Assembly: GCA_028277745.1 (NCBI GenBank)
Contig: JANQFR010000049.1
Coordinates: forward strand, 90,050-154,049
Reading direction: 5' to 3'
Length of the DNA stretch: 64,000 nucleotides
Source of the DNA: Phycisphaeraceae bacterium
GTDB taxonomy: Bacteria; Planctomycetota; Phycisphaerae; Phycisphaerales; Phycisphaeraceae
Positions 25,959 through 35,605 of this stretch are shown here, one piece after another. The notes under the pieces are model-generated. The model was not told the DNA's origin, did not search any database, and saw nothing but the letters and a program-made list of their open reading frames with translations. How positions within the stretch are numbered: position 1 is the first letter of the stretch; each line of letters opens with the position of its first letter. The position numbers were made by a program, and so were the translations under genes.

Positions 25959-28900
25959 CTACAAATCACATAATTCTTCGAATAATGTGATCCTGACACG
26001 GCTCAATGCGACTGCTCGCGAGTAGGTAACAGGAACAGGGTTTCTAAAAACTAACACACCTTCTAAACGACTTTTAACAATACCCAGTTCTTGCCGCAGA
26101 TTCTCCAAATACTTAGTCAGAACGTTAATTCGCATAAGATGCTTTCTCAAGCGATCGGGTCCACCTTGCTCGTCTAGCTGTCCACGAAACTCATGAAGTT
26201 GTTTCGCCACTTCACCCGGCGTCTTTGCGAACATCAAGTCTTTACATTCAATCACTAACACGCGACCACTATCCGGCCGCCAAGCCAACACATCAATGTC
26301 ACCATAGTCACGCTCTAACTTTAATTTGAGTATTTCGTTAATTTTAACTTCAGCTTGGGTGTTCCAACCTAGACCATGCAATCGATCTGCTACTTCGATA
26401 TTGAATTGATGCCCAAACTCGTCTCGTCGGCGCCCGATCCAAGACTTCATGCGGCTGGTTGTATAATGCGACCCATCAAATTCGGCAGATTTCGAACGAT
26501 CAACAAGGTAATTGAAGCCTTCACGCACAAAAGCAGGTGCAATCAAAACAAGAGGATCATCATCGCTCGTTATCTGCAATATCGGCCTCCGCACCGAAGA
26601 GAGTCGACGACGGAAACGCCACGGAACAATATCGTTGTAGCTCATGCCGTTTGGCAAGGAATCCCATCCATTTCGTGAATGGAACAGCAATGTCTCAATA
26701 ATCTTCTTTCGTATCTGGCCATCTAGTGATCTGTCAAGCGAATATAGCTCGCTATACCGCATAAAAATCACTGCTCGTTTATTGGATATCGCATAGTCTT
26801 CAAGTTTGTCAAGGAAACAGATCCCGTCATCGAGCGAAAAACCAAATTCTATGGCCCAAGCACTCAAAAAATCCGGATCAAAAAACTTCGCGACCGACGT
26901 AGTAGGTTTTGATTCTTCAAATAACGAATCATAGTCTTCTGATTTGAGTGCGATATTCCGAGAAGCAAAATCTTTGCCATATGGCTGAATCACCTGATCG
27001 AAGAACTCAGGATCAACACGTATATGCCCGTGCGATGTGACCTCTAACTTCGCATCCATAACTTCATATTTGATCGCATCAGACCAGCCCCCTAACTCAA
27101 CCATCAAGTATACTGATGCCATTAATCTCGACATGTCCAGTTGGCCTGGTATCGCTCCACCTTCGGTCGGACATTCACATATCGCCATTTCCATGAGATT
27201 ACGTGATGCCAAGGAACTGGACGAACGTTTAGTCATTTGTTGTGTGATACTTTGCCGAGTTTGCTCTGTATCACCTTTAAGCTCAAGGATGGCCCTCGTC
27301 GTGCGTTCCCAATGCATCGATATACTTCGAATACATTCAATGTTTTCTAACAATGCCTTGACAAATGCTTGCCGATCAAGCGAATGTAACGTCACACGAA
27401 TGTCGTGCCAATAAGATTCAACAACCTCATTGAGCAGCCTGCAACATGCTTGAATGCCATTGATTTCTGATTCACCGGAATATGAGTCGGCTCGATTTGC
27501 CATGCCAATTCGACAAAAGGTATAGTCGAAGTCAGATAGATAGACAGGTTCGTTTGGTAATGACTTCTTAACGTAGTCTGTAAAGAATCGACTCAGGAAA
27601 ACATGTAAGTTTCTTGCGCCTACGCTGGCCACCGTTTGACTGATTACTCTTGAAATATCAATTTCGGTGTCCGCTAGAACGCCCGTACCTTCTGACAAGC
27701 GCTGGAGAACGGCGACCTCTGCATGATTCGCTGGTTGATGCAAAGCGTCAAGAACGCTCCGCGGCAAGTCGAGATGTACCGTTTGAGTATTTTTGTTTGT
27801 ATTGAGGGCAATTATAGCGGCAAGACTTTCAGGGCTTGTCTCTAGATTCGGAATGCTGCTTGCAGTATCGTCATATTCAGGAAAATTAATGTGCCATTGT
27901 TGCGAAGCAATACGTTGGTCTGGTAATTGCTCTACTATTGCAGGAACAAGCATAGGAAGCCAATTGATAAATGCTTCCCATAATGTAAATAGCTCTTCAT
28001 GTTCGGGATTGGAGTTAATCGATGCAGTAAACCAAACGTCAAGTTTTTCAGATTCAAAAACAGCTTTGAGCCGCCCTCTCAACACGTCGTCACGCGAGCC
28101 ATATAACGGCTTGTGGCGTCTTCTATCAAAGTACGACTGAGGAGTAAATCGTTGTACAACAACAGCAGTGCCGTCGGGTTGCATGGCAAGATGAAGATCT
28201 TGATCTTGAGTGGCTTCGATTCGTGGAACCAGCAGAAAGGTGTCCGGTACCATTAAAGTGATTTGTGTTGACCGCGCTTCAGGATCAGTACTCAATCGAT
28301 TATGAGGAAGAAGATTGTGATCAAGCTGCTTTGCGTAACCATAGAGATTGAGAAATCCACCGATATTCATGATTCTAACATTACGGCGTTCTAACTCACT
28401 TACATGATCTTCAAGACGGAAAATGTCAAGTGGACTCATGTCATGAGTCATGCTCAAAGTAGTCAGATGGTAAGCATTAATACTTATAATCCGCCAGTTT
28501 TCCTCCGAAGGTCTGGGTAACGAGGTGACGAAGCCACGGCCCCATCCGCACGAAACAACAATCGAAATACCTTCACGCAAACTACGCTGTTTCTTTGCAT
28601 TCGAGATAGCCTGGAAAACACACGTTTCTACAATTCCATCACATGCTTTGAGAACAGAACTTAGGCCCTCCAACCTAACACCTTCTGGATCGCTAAAGTC
28701 GTCCAGCAAGAAGACTAGGTGAAGGTGTCGGCCAGGATCAACTTCGATCGTAAGCTGGCTCACAAGACTGGTGCCTATATCGTCCCACCTTACGGATGCG
28801 CCAATTTCTCTGCCTAAAAGAGGCAAATCGCGGAATAATAAAGAGTAGGCACGCGATAATCCAGTCCTTAAAGCTTCAGTTTGCTTTTCTCGTACTGCGA

Positions 28901-29819
28901 AATCGATTACGTGATTCCGGATCGCAACGGATATGTATGAACAAGCAAGCACAATTATGCCATTCTTGGTGACAAGAAGCGGCTTGTGTTGAAGGAAGGA
29001 TTCATCCGCAGATCGCCAATCTGATAAACTACAACAGAAAGGCGCCAAGCTTTCGACACCAATGCCGAGTACAGCAAGCTCTTCGAATGAAAAAACAACA
29101 GATTTTGACAGTTCGCTAAGATTGTTAAGAACATCCCGAGGTATTTTTTTTTGTGGAATTTCTGCGCCTTCGAGATAGCGTTCAAGTTGCCGACGGTTCG
29201 CTACTTCATCAGATATAATCAGGATGTTAGCGACTTGAAGTCTTAGTGTTTCATAAACATTGGAATCAGGCATAGCCTCAAGAATATCTAAGAATCGCTG
29301 CAGATAGAAGCCATTGCCTTCCCAAAGACCTTCAAAGATTCGGAAGTTTTTTCTGCGATACATTGCAAGCGTAATAAAGAGATCTTCGGTAGGGTCTTCT
29401 TGGAGAGCATATCCACACGCTCCGAGTTGCGTAAACATCCATGCAAGATCAGATCTATCAATGTGTTTATTGCCTCGGCTATCGGTTAAAACATGGAACA
29501 GAAGTTTTTCAAGCCTATATGCATTTGCAGCTAAATCAGGTACCGTTAGGATGCCACTTATTGTCGCAACGGCCCGTTCTAGATCGAGAGCATGAAGTTT
29601 TCGTTTTAAGTTCGCAACGCTTTCCGGCACTTCTGAAAGTGTTATTGACTGTTTAAGGAATTTATTTTTCTTCGCCCCGTAGACGTCAGCTTTCTGCTTT
29701 CTTCTTCGCTTGTTCTTCTTGTTAAGTCTTCGTGCCACGACTTCCTCCCGAAAATTGTCGGATGATTTCCGTTCCGCAGTTCGGACTTTTAACTGTTGGC
29801 TCAGAAGAGATGAGTCCAC
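25959..29819 (-). CDS. Giant AT-rich protein with C-terminal PD-(D/E)XK nuclease domain
   Basis: 1286 residues from a GTG start; no clear Shine-Dalgarno sequence, so the start is uncertain. The first 55 residues are Lys/Arg-rich (RLNKKNKRRRKQK). Residues about 60-1120 form a long, mainly helical region with no motif I recognise. The last 160 residues form a restriction-nuclease-like core: Glu near 1142, Asp1176 in DYGDIDVLAW, and Glu1191/Lys1193 in VLVIECKDL, the D...ExK catalytic triad. Base composition is far more AT-rich than the flanks, which indicates recent transfer. No partner gene is adjacent. A single-gene defence or nucleic-acid-processing function is plausible but unproven. Confidence 0.72.
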   Translation of the reverse strand: MDSSLLSQQLKVRTAERKSSDNFREEVVARRLNKKNKRRRKQKADVYGAKKNKFLKQSITLSEVPESVANLKRKLHALDLERAVATISGILTVPDLAANAYRLEKLLFHVLTDSRGNKHIDRSDLAWMFTQLGACGYALQEDPTEDLFITLAMYRRKNFRIFEGLWEGNGFYLQRFLDILEAMPDSNVYETLRLQVANILIISDEVANRRQLERYLEGAEIPQKKIPRDVLNNLSELSKSVVFSFEELAVLGIGVESLAPFCCSLSDWRSADESFLQHKPLLVTKNGIIVLACSYISVAIRNHVIDFAVREKQTEALRTGLSRAYSLLFRDLPLLGREIGASVRWDDIGTSLVSQLTIEVDPGRHLHLVFLLDDFSDPEGVRLEGLSSVLKACDGIVETCVFQAISNAKKQRSLREGISIVVSCGWGRGFVTSLPRPSEENWRIISINAYHLTTLSMTHDMSPLDIFRLEDHVSELERRNVRIMNIGGFLNLYGYAKQLDHNLLPHNRLSTDPEARSTQITLMVPDTFLLVPRIEATQDQDLHLAMQPDGTAVVVQRFTPQSYFDRRRHKPLYGSRDDVLRGRLKAVFESEKLDVWFTASINSNPEHEELFTLWEAFINWLPMLVPAIVEQLPDQRIASQQWHINFPEYDDTASSIPNLETSPESLAAIIALNTNKNTQTVHLDLPRSVLDALHQPANHAEVAVLQRLSEGTGVLADTEIDISRVISQTVASVGARNLHVFLSRFFTDYVKKSLPNEPVYLSDFDYTFCRIGMANRADSYSGESEINGIQACCRLLNEVVESYWHDIRVTLHSLDRQAFVKALLENIECIRSISMHWERTTRAILELKGDTEQTRQSITQQMTKRSSSSLASRNLMEMAICECPTEGGAIPGQLDMSRLMASVYLMVELGGWSDAIKYEVMDAKLEVTSHGHIRVDPEFFDQVIQPYGKDFASRNIALKSEDYDSLFEESKPTTSVAKFFDPDFLSAWAIEFGFSLDDGICFLDKLEDYAISNKRAVIFMRYSELYSLDRSLDGQIRKKIIETLLFHSRNGWDSLPNGMSYNDIVPWRFRRRLSSVRRPILQITSDDDPLVLIAPAFVREGFNYLVDRSKSAEFDGSHYTTSRMKSWIGRRRDEFGHQFNIEVADRLHGLGWNTQAEVKINEILKLKLERDYGDIDVLAWRPDSGRVLVIECKDLMFAKTPGEVAKQLHEFRGQLDEQGGPDRLRKHLMRINVLTKYLENLRQELGIVKSRLEGVLVFRNPVPVTYSRAVALSRVRITLFEELCDL

Positions 29820-29932
29820 CGCTCTTGCTGTCGGACGCTGGAAAATTCAACCCGACATAGAAAAGATCACTCAGTCCATCTCAGTCGATGTTAGTAGCGA
29901 AGCGTGGACGGTGCAAGAATGCAACGGTCGCT

Positions 29933-30871
29933 TTAGTACAAGTGCCTTGGATCTGCTCTGTCTGACACAATCAGATTGGGTGCGTCCGGCCGGCTGCGTT
30001 GCTGGGCCCACTGGAGGAGGGCGACGCCGGCGAAGGCGATTGTGGCGCCGAGGTAGAAGCCGCGGGAGGGGTCCTTGTTCAGGAACGCGGCGGAGAGGAG
30101 GATGCCCCAGATCGGGGCGAGGTAGCCGTAGAGGCTGACGAACACCGCGCCGGTTCGCTTGAGCATGATGAAGAGCACCAGGACCGGCAGGGCCGAGGCG
30201 AACAGGCCCAGGCCGGTCATGTGGAGCCAGTCGACGGGCCTGGGCGTGACCGCGAGGGGGGACTCGAAGGCGAAGGTGAGGGGCCAGAGCATGACGGCGC
30301 CGTAGAGCATCGTCACCCCGGCGGCCGCGCTGGGGGCGAGGCCGCGCATGAACTGCTCGCTGAGCACGCAGTAGAGGGCGTAGGAGAAGAACCCGCCGGC
30401 GATGAACCCGACGCCCAGGGCGGTGGTGCGCTGGTCGACCAGCTGGGCGGGGCCGATCGCCAGGACCAGGCCCGCGACGCCGACGGGGGCGCCGATCCAG
30501 ACCGGCCACCACATCTTCCGCGACAGCGGGGGCAGGGCCGACACGATCATGGTCGAGATCGGCACGATGCAGACCAGGAGGGTCGCCAGGTCGGAGTCGA
30601 TCCGGCGTTCGCTCAGCGCGACGCCGCTCCACGCGAAGACCGGCCCGACCAGCGCGAGCAGGGCCATGCGGCCCAACGCCCGGAACACCGGACGCAGCGG
30701 CTGACGCGTCGCGACGCAGAACAACAGGATCGCCGCCGCCCCCAGGGTCCCCCGCCCCGCCGCGATCATCAGCGGCGGGAACACGCCTTCGAGCAGCTTC
30801 ACCCAGAAGTACCCCAACGCGAACCCGAGCGACACGACCAGCAGCAGCACGATGTTGATGAACACCCGCAT
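29933..30871 (-). CDS. EamA/DMT-family transporter
   Basis: 312 residues with ten predicted helices in two EamA repeats, starting with the helix VLLLVVSLGFALGYFWVKLL and ending FYLGATIAFAGVALLQWAQQ. The second repeat contains GAVFVSLYGYLAPIWGILL, typical of the drug/metabolite exporter superfamily. The last ten or so residues run into the AT-rich boundary of the nuclease gene, so the original C-terminus may have been replaced. Substrate unknown. It follows the HDOD gene by 98 nt on the same strand. Confidence 0.88.
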   Translation of the reverse strand: MRVFINIVLLLVVSLGFALGYFWVKLLEGVFPPLMIAAGRGTLGAAAILLFCVATRQPLRPVFRALGRMALLALVGPVFAWSGVALSERRIDSDLATLLVCIVPISTMIVSALPPLSRKMWWPVWIGAPVGVAGLVLAIGPAQLVDQRTTALGVGFIAGGFFSYALYCVLSEQFMRGLAPSAAAGVTMLYGAVMLWPLTFAFESPLAVTPRPVDWLHMTGLGLFASALPVLVLFIMLKRTGAVFVSLYGYLAPIWGILLSAAFLNKDPSRGFYLGATIAFAGVALLQWAQQRSRPDAPNLIVSDRADPRHLY

Positions 30872-30969
30872 CCGTCGCGGATTCTATCGGGATCAGCGCA
30901 ACGTGGGGTTTCACCAGGCCGAACGTCATGCGGGAACCGCGGATCGCCGCGACGCACGAGGTCTGATGA

Positions 30970-31938
30970 TCACGAAGCGAAGCCGGTGCGCCTGACCCGG
31001 GGCGCGGGGGCGGGGGCGTTCGTCAATGCGGGGCTGGGCAGAACGGCCCTGACTTCCTCGACGGCGGCGGGCAAGCGGCTGATCATGTTGCTGAGATGAG
31101 TGGGGGTCAGCGCCAATTCGTCGAGCAGCTCCGAGCGGATCTCGGTGTGCTCCATCAACTCGGGGATGGCCGGGTCCTGGCGCAGGGCCAGGATGTCGGC
31201 GACGTGTACGAGGGCGGCGAGCGGCCGGCGTTCGGGGGTGAGGTCCCAGGGGTGATGGTGATAGCCGGCGACGTGGGTCAGGTTGTGCGGGAGCTTCCAG
31301 AGTTTGCAGAGCCCGGCGCCGAAGTGCTCGTGCGTGGCGCCGATCTTCTCCATCTCGATGGCCCGGAAAGGCGTCTGGGGATGGCGGCGTGCCGTGGCGA
31401 TCGCCTCGATGAACTGCGGCTGGCGGGACTGGACCTCGACGATGATGCCGATGTCATGAAGCAGGCCGGCGAGGAAGGCTTCGTCGAGCAGCCGGCTCTT
31501 GCTCTGCTGGGCGAGGAACTGGGTGGCGACCGCGACGGTGATCGAGTGGGTCCAGAGGTTGTTGATATCGAAATGGGGGCCGACCTTCCCGCCGTGGATC
31601 AGCTTGGCGAGACTGGCGGCGACCGCGATGTTCTTGATGGCCTTCATGCCCAGCAGGACGATGGCGCGATCGATCGAGCCGATCTGTCGGGGCATGCCGT
31701 AGAGCGAGCTGTTAATGACTTTCAGGATCCGCGCGGTGAGGGCGGGATCGTTGGCGATGACATCGCTCAGGTCGCGAGAGGTCGAGTTGCGGTCCTCGAC
31801 GAGCTGGATAATGCGCAGGGTAACCTCGGGCAGGGTGATGAGGTGGCGGATCTCATGGATCGCCGAAGCGATGGTGTGGCTCATCTGCTCAACATCGGCG
31901 GCGGCGATGATACGTTCAGGGTCTACTTCTTCCGGCAT
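30970..31938 (-). CDS. HDOD-domain signalling protein
   Basis: 322 residues. Starting near residue 25 is an HDOD domain: LPEVTLRIIQLVEDRNSTSR, IANDPALTARILKVINSSLY, then AIKNIAVAASL and LLDEAFLAGLLHDIGIIV, which keeps an HD-like His-Asp. HDOD proteins are regulatory, often in signalling and motility. The ATG at 31938 has GGAG 5 nt upstream. The frame stays open up to 32238 but that part has no supporting signal. Likely co-transcribed with the EamA transporter. Confidence 0.87.
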   Translation of the reverse strand: MPEEVDPERIIAAADVEQMSHTIASAIHEIRHLITLPEVTLRIIQLVEDRNSTSRDLSDVIANDPALTARILKVINSSLYGMPRQIGSIDRAIVLLGMKAIKNIAVAASLAKLIHGGKVGPHFDINNLWTHSITVAVATQFLAQQSKSRLLDEAFLAGLLHDIGIIVEVQSRQPQFIEAIATARRHPQTPFRAIEMEKIGATHEHFGAGLCKLWKLPHNLTHVAGYHHHPWDLTPERRPLAALVHVADILALRQDPAIPELMEHTEIRSELLDELALTPTHLSNMISRLPAAVEEVRAVLPSPALTNAPAPAPRVRRTGFAS

Positions 31939-32377
31939 AAGGTCTCCATAGGATCGTGATGCAAGCCAATCACCCCTGAACGTGATGGAAGCCCCGGCCT
32001 CACCCCGTGGAGGCTGGGCGCGCACCACGAAGCGGGATTCGCCAGAATGGTCCAGCAATCCGTAATCCGCAATTCCTGGATCGTTAAAAGGGGCATGCGA
32101 TCCTCTAACAGTCCTTAAACATACACTCGCCGTTAACGGACAAAACTGGACAAGTGATTTGGGAAATTTTGGAAAGATGAGCATGGTGGACAGCGCCGGC
32201 GTTACCGGACGATGCCGGTCGGGGGGCGGGAGCGGCATGATCCGCTCGTTCTGTCCGCCATGAGTGTAGGGAGCGTTTTCAACGGGGCCGTTGACCGCCG
32301 AGGGTCTCTATTTGATACTGACGTTTTGCAGATCGATTCTGCTCAACGGCGACTCATTCTCATCAAGGAGCGGTCTG
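31939..32377. other. Divergent intergenic region, no gene seen
   Basis: 439 bases between the HDOD gene (minus) and the small membrane protein (plus). An open frame here would extend the HDOD N-terminus, but it lacks a ribosome-binding site and resembles no domain. It presumably holds both promoters; none is clear enough to place. Confidence 0.5.
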
Positions 32378-32641
32378 ATGAAAACACTTCAAACGCTGCT
32401 GACCGCACGTATCGGTTCGGAACGATCCAGCGCCCGCTTCGCCCAAGGGGTTTTGTTTGCTTGTGGCATTGTGATGATGGTTGTCGGGGTTCTTCGATTA
32501 CCCTCGCTGCGGTTAACCGAGGGGCAGCTTTTCATCGCGGTGTTCCTGCTCATCGCGGTGATGCTGCTTTGCGTGACCGTCGGTCTTCTGTTGCCGATCG
32601 CTGAAGACCTCAAGACGCTCCGCAAACAGCAGGCCCCCTGA
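32378..32641 (+). CDS. Small two-helix membrane protein
   Basis: 87 residues from ATG 32378, with AAGGAG 8 nt upstream. A short basic N-terminus (MKTLQTLLTARIGSERSS) is followed by two hydrophobic helices, GVLFACGIVMMVVGVL and LFIAVFLLIAVMLLCVTVGL. No family recognised. Convergent with the VTT protein gene. Confidence 0.65.
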   Translation: MKTLQTLLTARIGSERSSARFAQGVLFACGIVMMVVGVLRLPSLRLTEGQLFIAVFLLIAVMLLCVTVGLLLPIAEDLKTLRKQQAP

Positions 32642-32654
32642 CCGCCCGCCGGCG

Positions 32655-33431
32655 TCATGTCGCTTGGCGGGCCGCCCGTTTCAGGATGCGCCAGGACCAC
32701 GCGCCGAGGATGGTGAGGCTGACGATTGCGATCGCGAGCCCGCCGATGAACAGGCGGGGGTCGCGGTCGGCGTGGAGGCGGGCCAGTTCGCTTCCGAGCC
32801 AGGCGACGATGGCGACGCGGGGGAGCATGCCCAGCGCGGTGCCGAGCAACAGCGGCCCGAGGCGCACGCCCGAGGCGGAGGCCAGGACCGTGCCCATGGC
32901 GAACGGCAGTTGGGGGGGCAGGCGCACGAGGGTCACGGCGAGGACCGCGCGCCACCCGCGGGCGTCGATCATCGCGGCGGCGATCGCCCGGCCGGGCCGG
33001 GTGCGGTCGATCCCTTCGCGCAGCCGCCGACCGACCGCGAGGCGGGACACCCGCCACCCGATGGCGGTCCCGCCGACCACCGCGGCGAGCGCGGCGGCCG
33101 ATCCGAGGACCGGGCCGAACACGAACCCGGCCGCGAGGCTCACGGCGTGGGTCGGCAGCAAGGCCAGCCCACACGCCGCCGCGGCGACGATGACAAACGC
33201 CGGCCACCACCACGCCCCGCCGGCGCGCATCCCCGCGGCCGCCTCCCGCAGCGGCTCGTACAACCCGAGCACCCCCAGCCCCGGAAGCAACGCCGCGACA
33301 ACCATCAGCAGCAGTACGCCGCGGTGTCTGTTCAGTGCGCGCACGAGCCGGGCCCGCATCGGTGCGGGCGGCGGCGGTGCGACTTCAAGGGCGGACTCGC
33401 GGATGAGAGGTGGAGGGGCCTCACGATTCAC
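32655..33431 (-). CDS. TVP38/TMEM64 (VTT/SNARE-associated) family membrane protein
   Basis: 258 residues. After a Pro-rich cytoplasmic N-terminus, six or so helices include the VTT-like core LLPTHAVSLAAGFVFGPVLG, then AAVVGGTAIGWRVSRLAVGR and VRLPPQLPFAMGTVLASASG. This matches the DedA/TVP38 superfamily, implicated in lipid scrambling or membrane homeostasis. Stand-alone gene. Confidence 0.82.
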   Translation of the reverse strand: MNREAPPPLIRESALEVAPPPPAPMRARLVRALNRHRGVLLLMVVAALLPGLGVLGLYEPLREAAAGMRAGGAWWWPAFVIVAAAACGLALLPTHAVSLAAGFVFGPVLGSAAALAAVVGGTAIGWRVSRLAVGRRLREGIDRTRPGRAIAAAMIDARGWRAVLAVTLVRLPPQLPFAMGTVLASASGVRLGPLLLGTALGMLPRVAIVAWLGSELARLHADRDPRLFIGGLAIAIVSLTILGAWSWRILKRAARQAT

Positions 33432-33492
33432 GTCGAATGATAGGCGGGGTTTGGCGGCGGAAACGGGCGGTCAGGAAATAGCCTGCCTTGAC

Positions 33493-33518
33493 CGGGGCCG
33501 CGCAGCGGCCCGGCTATT
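33493..33518. repeat. REP-like GC hairpin, copy 1
   Basis: GGGGCCGCGCAGCGGCCC, then GGCTATTG. Nearly the same sequence occurs at 58911-58934, and a relative at 41870-41899. It sits between two convergent or tandem gene ends. Confidence 0.55.
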
Positions 33519-33533
33519 GAATCGACCTCGCCG

Positions 33534-34025
33534 TCAGCTTGCGGGGCTTGGGTCCTGGAGGGGCAGGTCGTCGGTGTGCGGCGCGGGACGGCCGGGGTTG
33601 TCAGCGAGTCGGTTGAGCACGGCTTGGCGACTGTTGTCGAAATTCAATCGGCGGACCTGGTCGAGGATCGCGACACGCGCCTCGGGGAACAGTGTCGGGT
33701 TGCCGGCCATCGCCATCAACACGTCGCGCCGGAACAAATCGAAGTTCAGCACGCTCATCGCGGTCCGCACGAGATGGGTCTGGGCGCGGGGGCCCAGGTC
33801 GTAACGCTTGGCAAAGCCCATCAGGTATTGTCGCCGGCCGTTGTCAAAAGTCAGGTCGTGAACCGCGTCGATCTCGCGGATGGTCGTCGCGTCGTCGACG
33901 ACATAGACGACCTCCACCCCATCGGGGGCCTCAGTGGGCGGTTCATTAACCACGATGACGGTCGTCTTGCCGGCGCATCCGGCCAGAGCGAGAAACAGGA
34001 CGGCGGGGACCAGTGCAGCGCGCAT
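33534..34025 (-). CDS. Lipoprotein with DUF4476-like helical repeats
   Basis: 163 residues. The signal ALVPAVLFLALAGC ends in a lipobox Cys near residue 19. The body contains repeated units of about 35 residues: HDLTFDNGRRQYLMGF, TAMSVLNFDLFRRDVLMAMA, DQVRRLNFDNSRQAVLNRLA, resembling DUF4476-type repeats. The ATG at 34025 has AAGGAG 7 nt upstream. It diverges from the DUF900-like lipoprotein gene. Role unknown; envelope location is well supported. Confidence 0.8.
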   Translation of the reverse strand: MRAALVPAVLFLALAGCAGKTTVIVVNEPPTEAPDGVEVVYVVDDATTIREIDAVHDLTFDNGRRQYLMGFAKRYDLGPRAQTHLVRTAMSVLNFDLFRRDVLMAMAGNPTLFPEARVAILDQVRRLNFDNSRQAVLNRLADNPGRPAPHTDDLPLQDPSPAS

Positions 34026-34280
34026 GAGCAACTCCTTTCCTCTCGAACAGGATACCCGATGTCCATGGATAGAGGCGCCGACGGCCCGGGCGGAACGGAG
34101 AAAACGGAGAAACGGGCGGGCGTTTTCCGTGCTTCCCCCCGAGAACGGGCCGTGGCGCCGGATGCGGCCGGGGCCTTATAATCAGCTCCCTGCGGGAGCG
34201 GCGTGACAAAAACCCGAGTAAGATCGTTCGGGCTCGATCCAAAGCCGCGATTTGGTGACACAAAATGGACGAGGGATGAA

Positions 34281-35585
34281 ATGCCCAAGCATGTTCTTTG
34301 CTGCCTGATCCCAGCCATGCTGCTTCTGTCGGGGTGCGAGGATAAACCGCCGTCTGATCGCCCCCTGATGGCGACGCCTGTGCTTTATCAGGCCGGGGTC
34401 GATCCTTTTGAACAGGTCCCCCCCGAACGGCGGCGGTCGAGCATCAACCTCTTTTACGCCACAGACCGCGCCGCCGACCCCAACGCCGCCTTCGGGTACG
34501 GCGCAGACCCCAGTGATGTGCTCTCGCTGGGTCAATGCACGGTCGAGATCGTGCCGGAGACCAGGTCCTGGCTGCATCTGAGCCAGCTGTCGCTCAAACC
34601 GGACCGAACAGATGATCTTGCCCTCAAGCTGGGCCCCGTCAAGCCCGAAGCCCAGATCCGCATCGCGTCGGACAGATCCGCCGCCCACGACCTCGACCCC
34701 GCGACTCAGCGCTTCATCGATCAACTTAACGCCGACATCCGCCTCCACCCCGACAAGATGCTCAACATCTACGTGCACGGGGCCACCATGGATTTTGATG
34801 ACGCGATGACCCTCGCCGCCGAATTCCACCACTTCACCGGCCGGCGGGCGACCTGGATCGCCTTCGCCTGGCCGGCCCATCCCCATGTCTATCAGTACGC
34901 CCTCGGCGAAGACGGGCCGCGCATCAACCAGAGCTCCGTCCACTTTGCGCAGCTGCTCGAACTGCTCGGTCAACACAGCGACGCCCCGGCCGTCAACATC
35001 ATCTGCTGGAGCGCCGGGAGCCGGATCGTCAGCGACGCCCTCATGCTCCTCCACCAACGCCACCCCGACCTGAGCCCTGACGAGATCGGCCGGTTCTGCC
35101 GGCTCGGCGACATCGTCTTCTGCGCCAGCGATGAGTCTTTCGGCGACTTCCTCACGAAGATGAAGACCTGCCACGGCATGCTCCAGTCTATCACCTACAC
35201 CGTCTCCGACGGCGATATCCTGCTCGAACTCTCCAGCCTGATCCACGATGACGCGCAACGCGTCGGCGAGGCCGACAGCGACGACACCAGCGCCTTGGCC
35301 ACGGCGATACAGGCGATGAACAACATCACCGTGCTCGACGTGTCCTACCAGAAGGAACAACGCGGCTTCGACATCACCGGCCACCGGTACTGGTTCCGCA
35401 ACCCCTGGGTCAGCAGCGATATCATCCTCGATCTGCTGACCGACTGGCCCGCGAACCGGCGCGGGCTCGACCCCACGTCCCATCCGCAGGTCTGGGGCAT
35501 GACCGACCGCTACCCCGGCCGGGTTCAACAGGCCGCCTCGCGGTTTTTTGAGAGCAAGCCGGCGACCACGGCGTCTTCGCCTTAA
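34281..35585 (+). CDS. Lipoprotein alpha/beta hydrolase, DUF900-like
   Basis: 434 residues. The signal CCLIPAMLLLSGC ends in a lipobox Cys. The hydrolase-like core contains NLFYATDRA near residue 60, then LNIYVHGATMDFDDAMTLAA, ATWIAFAWPAHPHVYQY and NIICWSAGSRIVSDALM, whose W-S-A-G-S replaces the H-S-M-G nucleophile elbow usual in DUF900. GAGGGA precedes the ATG at 34281. A membrane-anchored esterase or lipase is possible; the substrate is unknown. Confidence 0.82.
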   Translation: MPKHVLCCLIPAMLLLSGCEDKPPSDRPLMATPVLYQAGVDPFEQVPPERRRSSINLFYATDRAADPNAAFGYGADPSDVLSLGQCTVEIVPETRSWLHLSQLSLKPDRTDDLALKLGPVKPEAQIRIASDRSAAHDLDPATQRFIDQLNADIRLHPDKMLNIYVHGATMDFDDAMTLAAEFHHFTGRRATWIAFAWPAHPHVYQYALGEDGPRINQSSVHFAQLLELLGQHSDAPAVNIICWSAGSRIVSDALMLLHQRHPDLSPDEIGRFCRLGDIVFCASDESFGDFLTKMKTCHGMLQSITYTVSDGDILLELSSLIHDDAQRVGEADSDDTSALATAIQAMNNITVLDVSYQKEQRGFDITGHRYWFRNPWVSSDIILDLLTDWPANRRGLDPTSHPQVWGMTDRYPGRVQQAASRFFESKPATTASSP

Positions 35586-35605
35586 CGGGTCGATCAACGA
35601 GGCGT

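Noticed and set aside
31939..32238. 100-codon N-terminal extension of the HDOD protein
   Set aside because: A strong GGAG sits before the ATG at 31938 and the extension resembles no domain.
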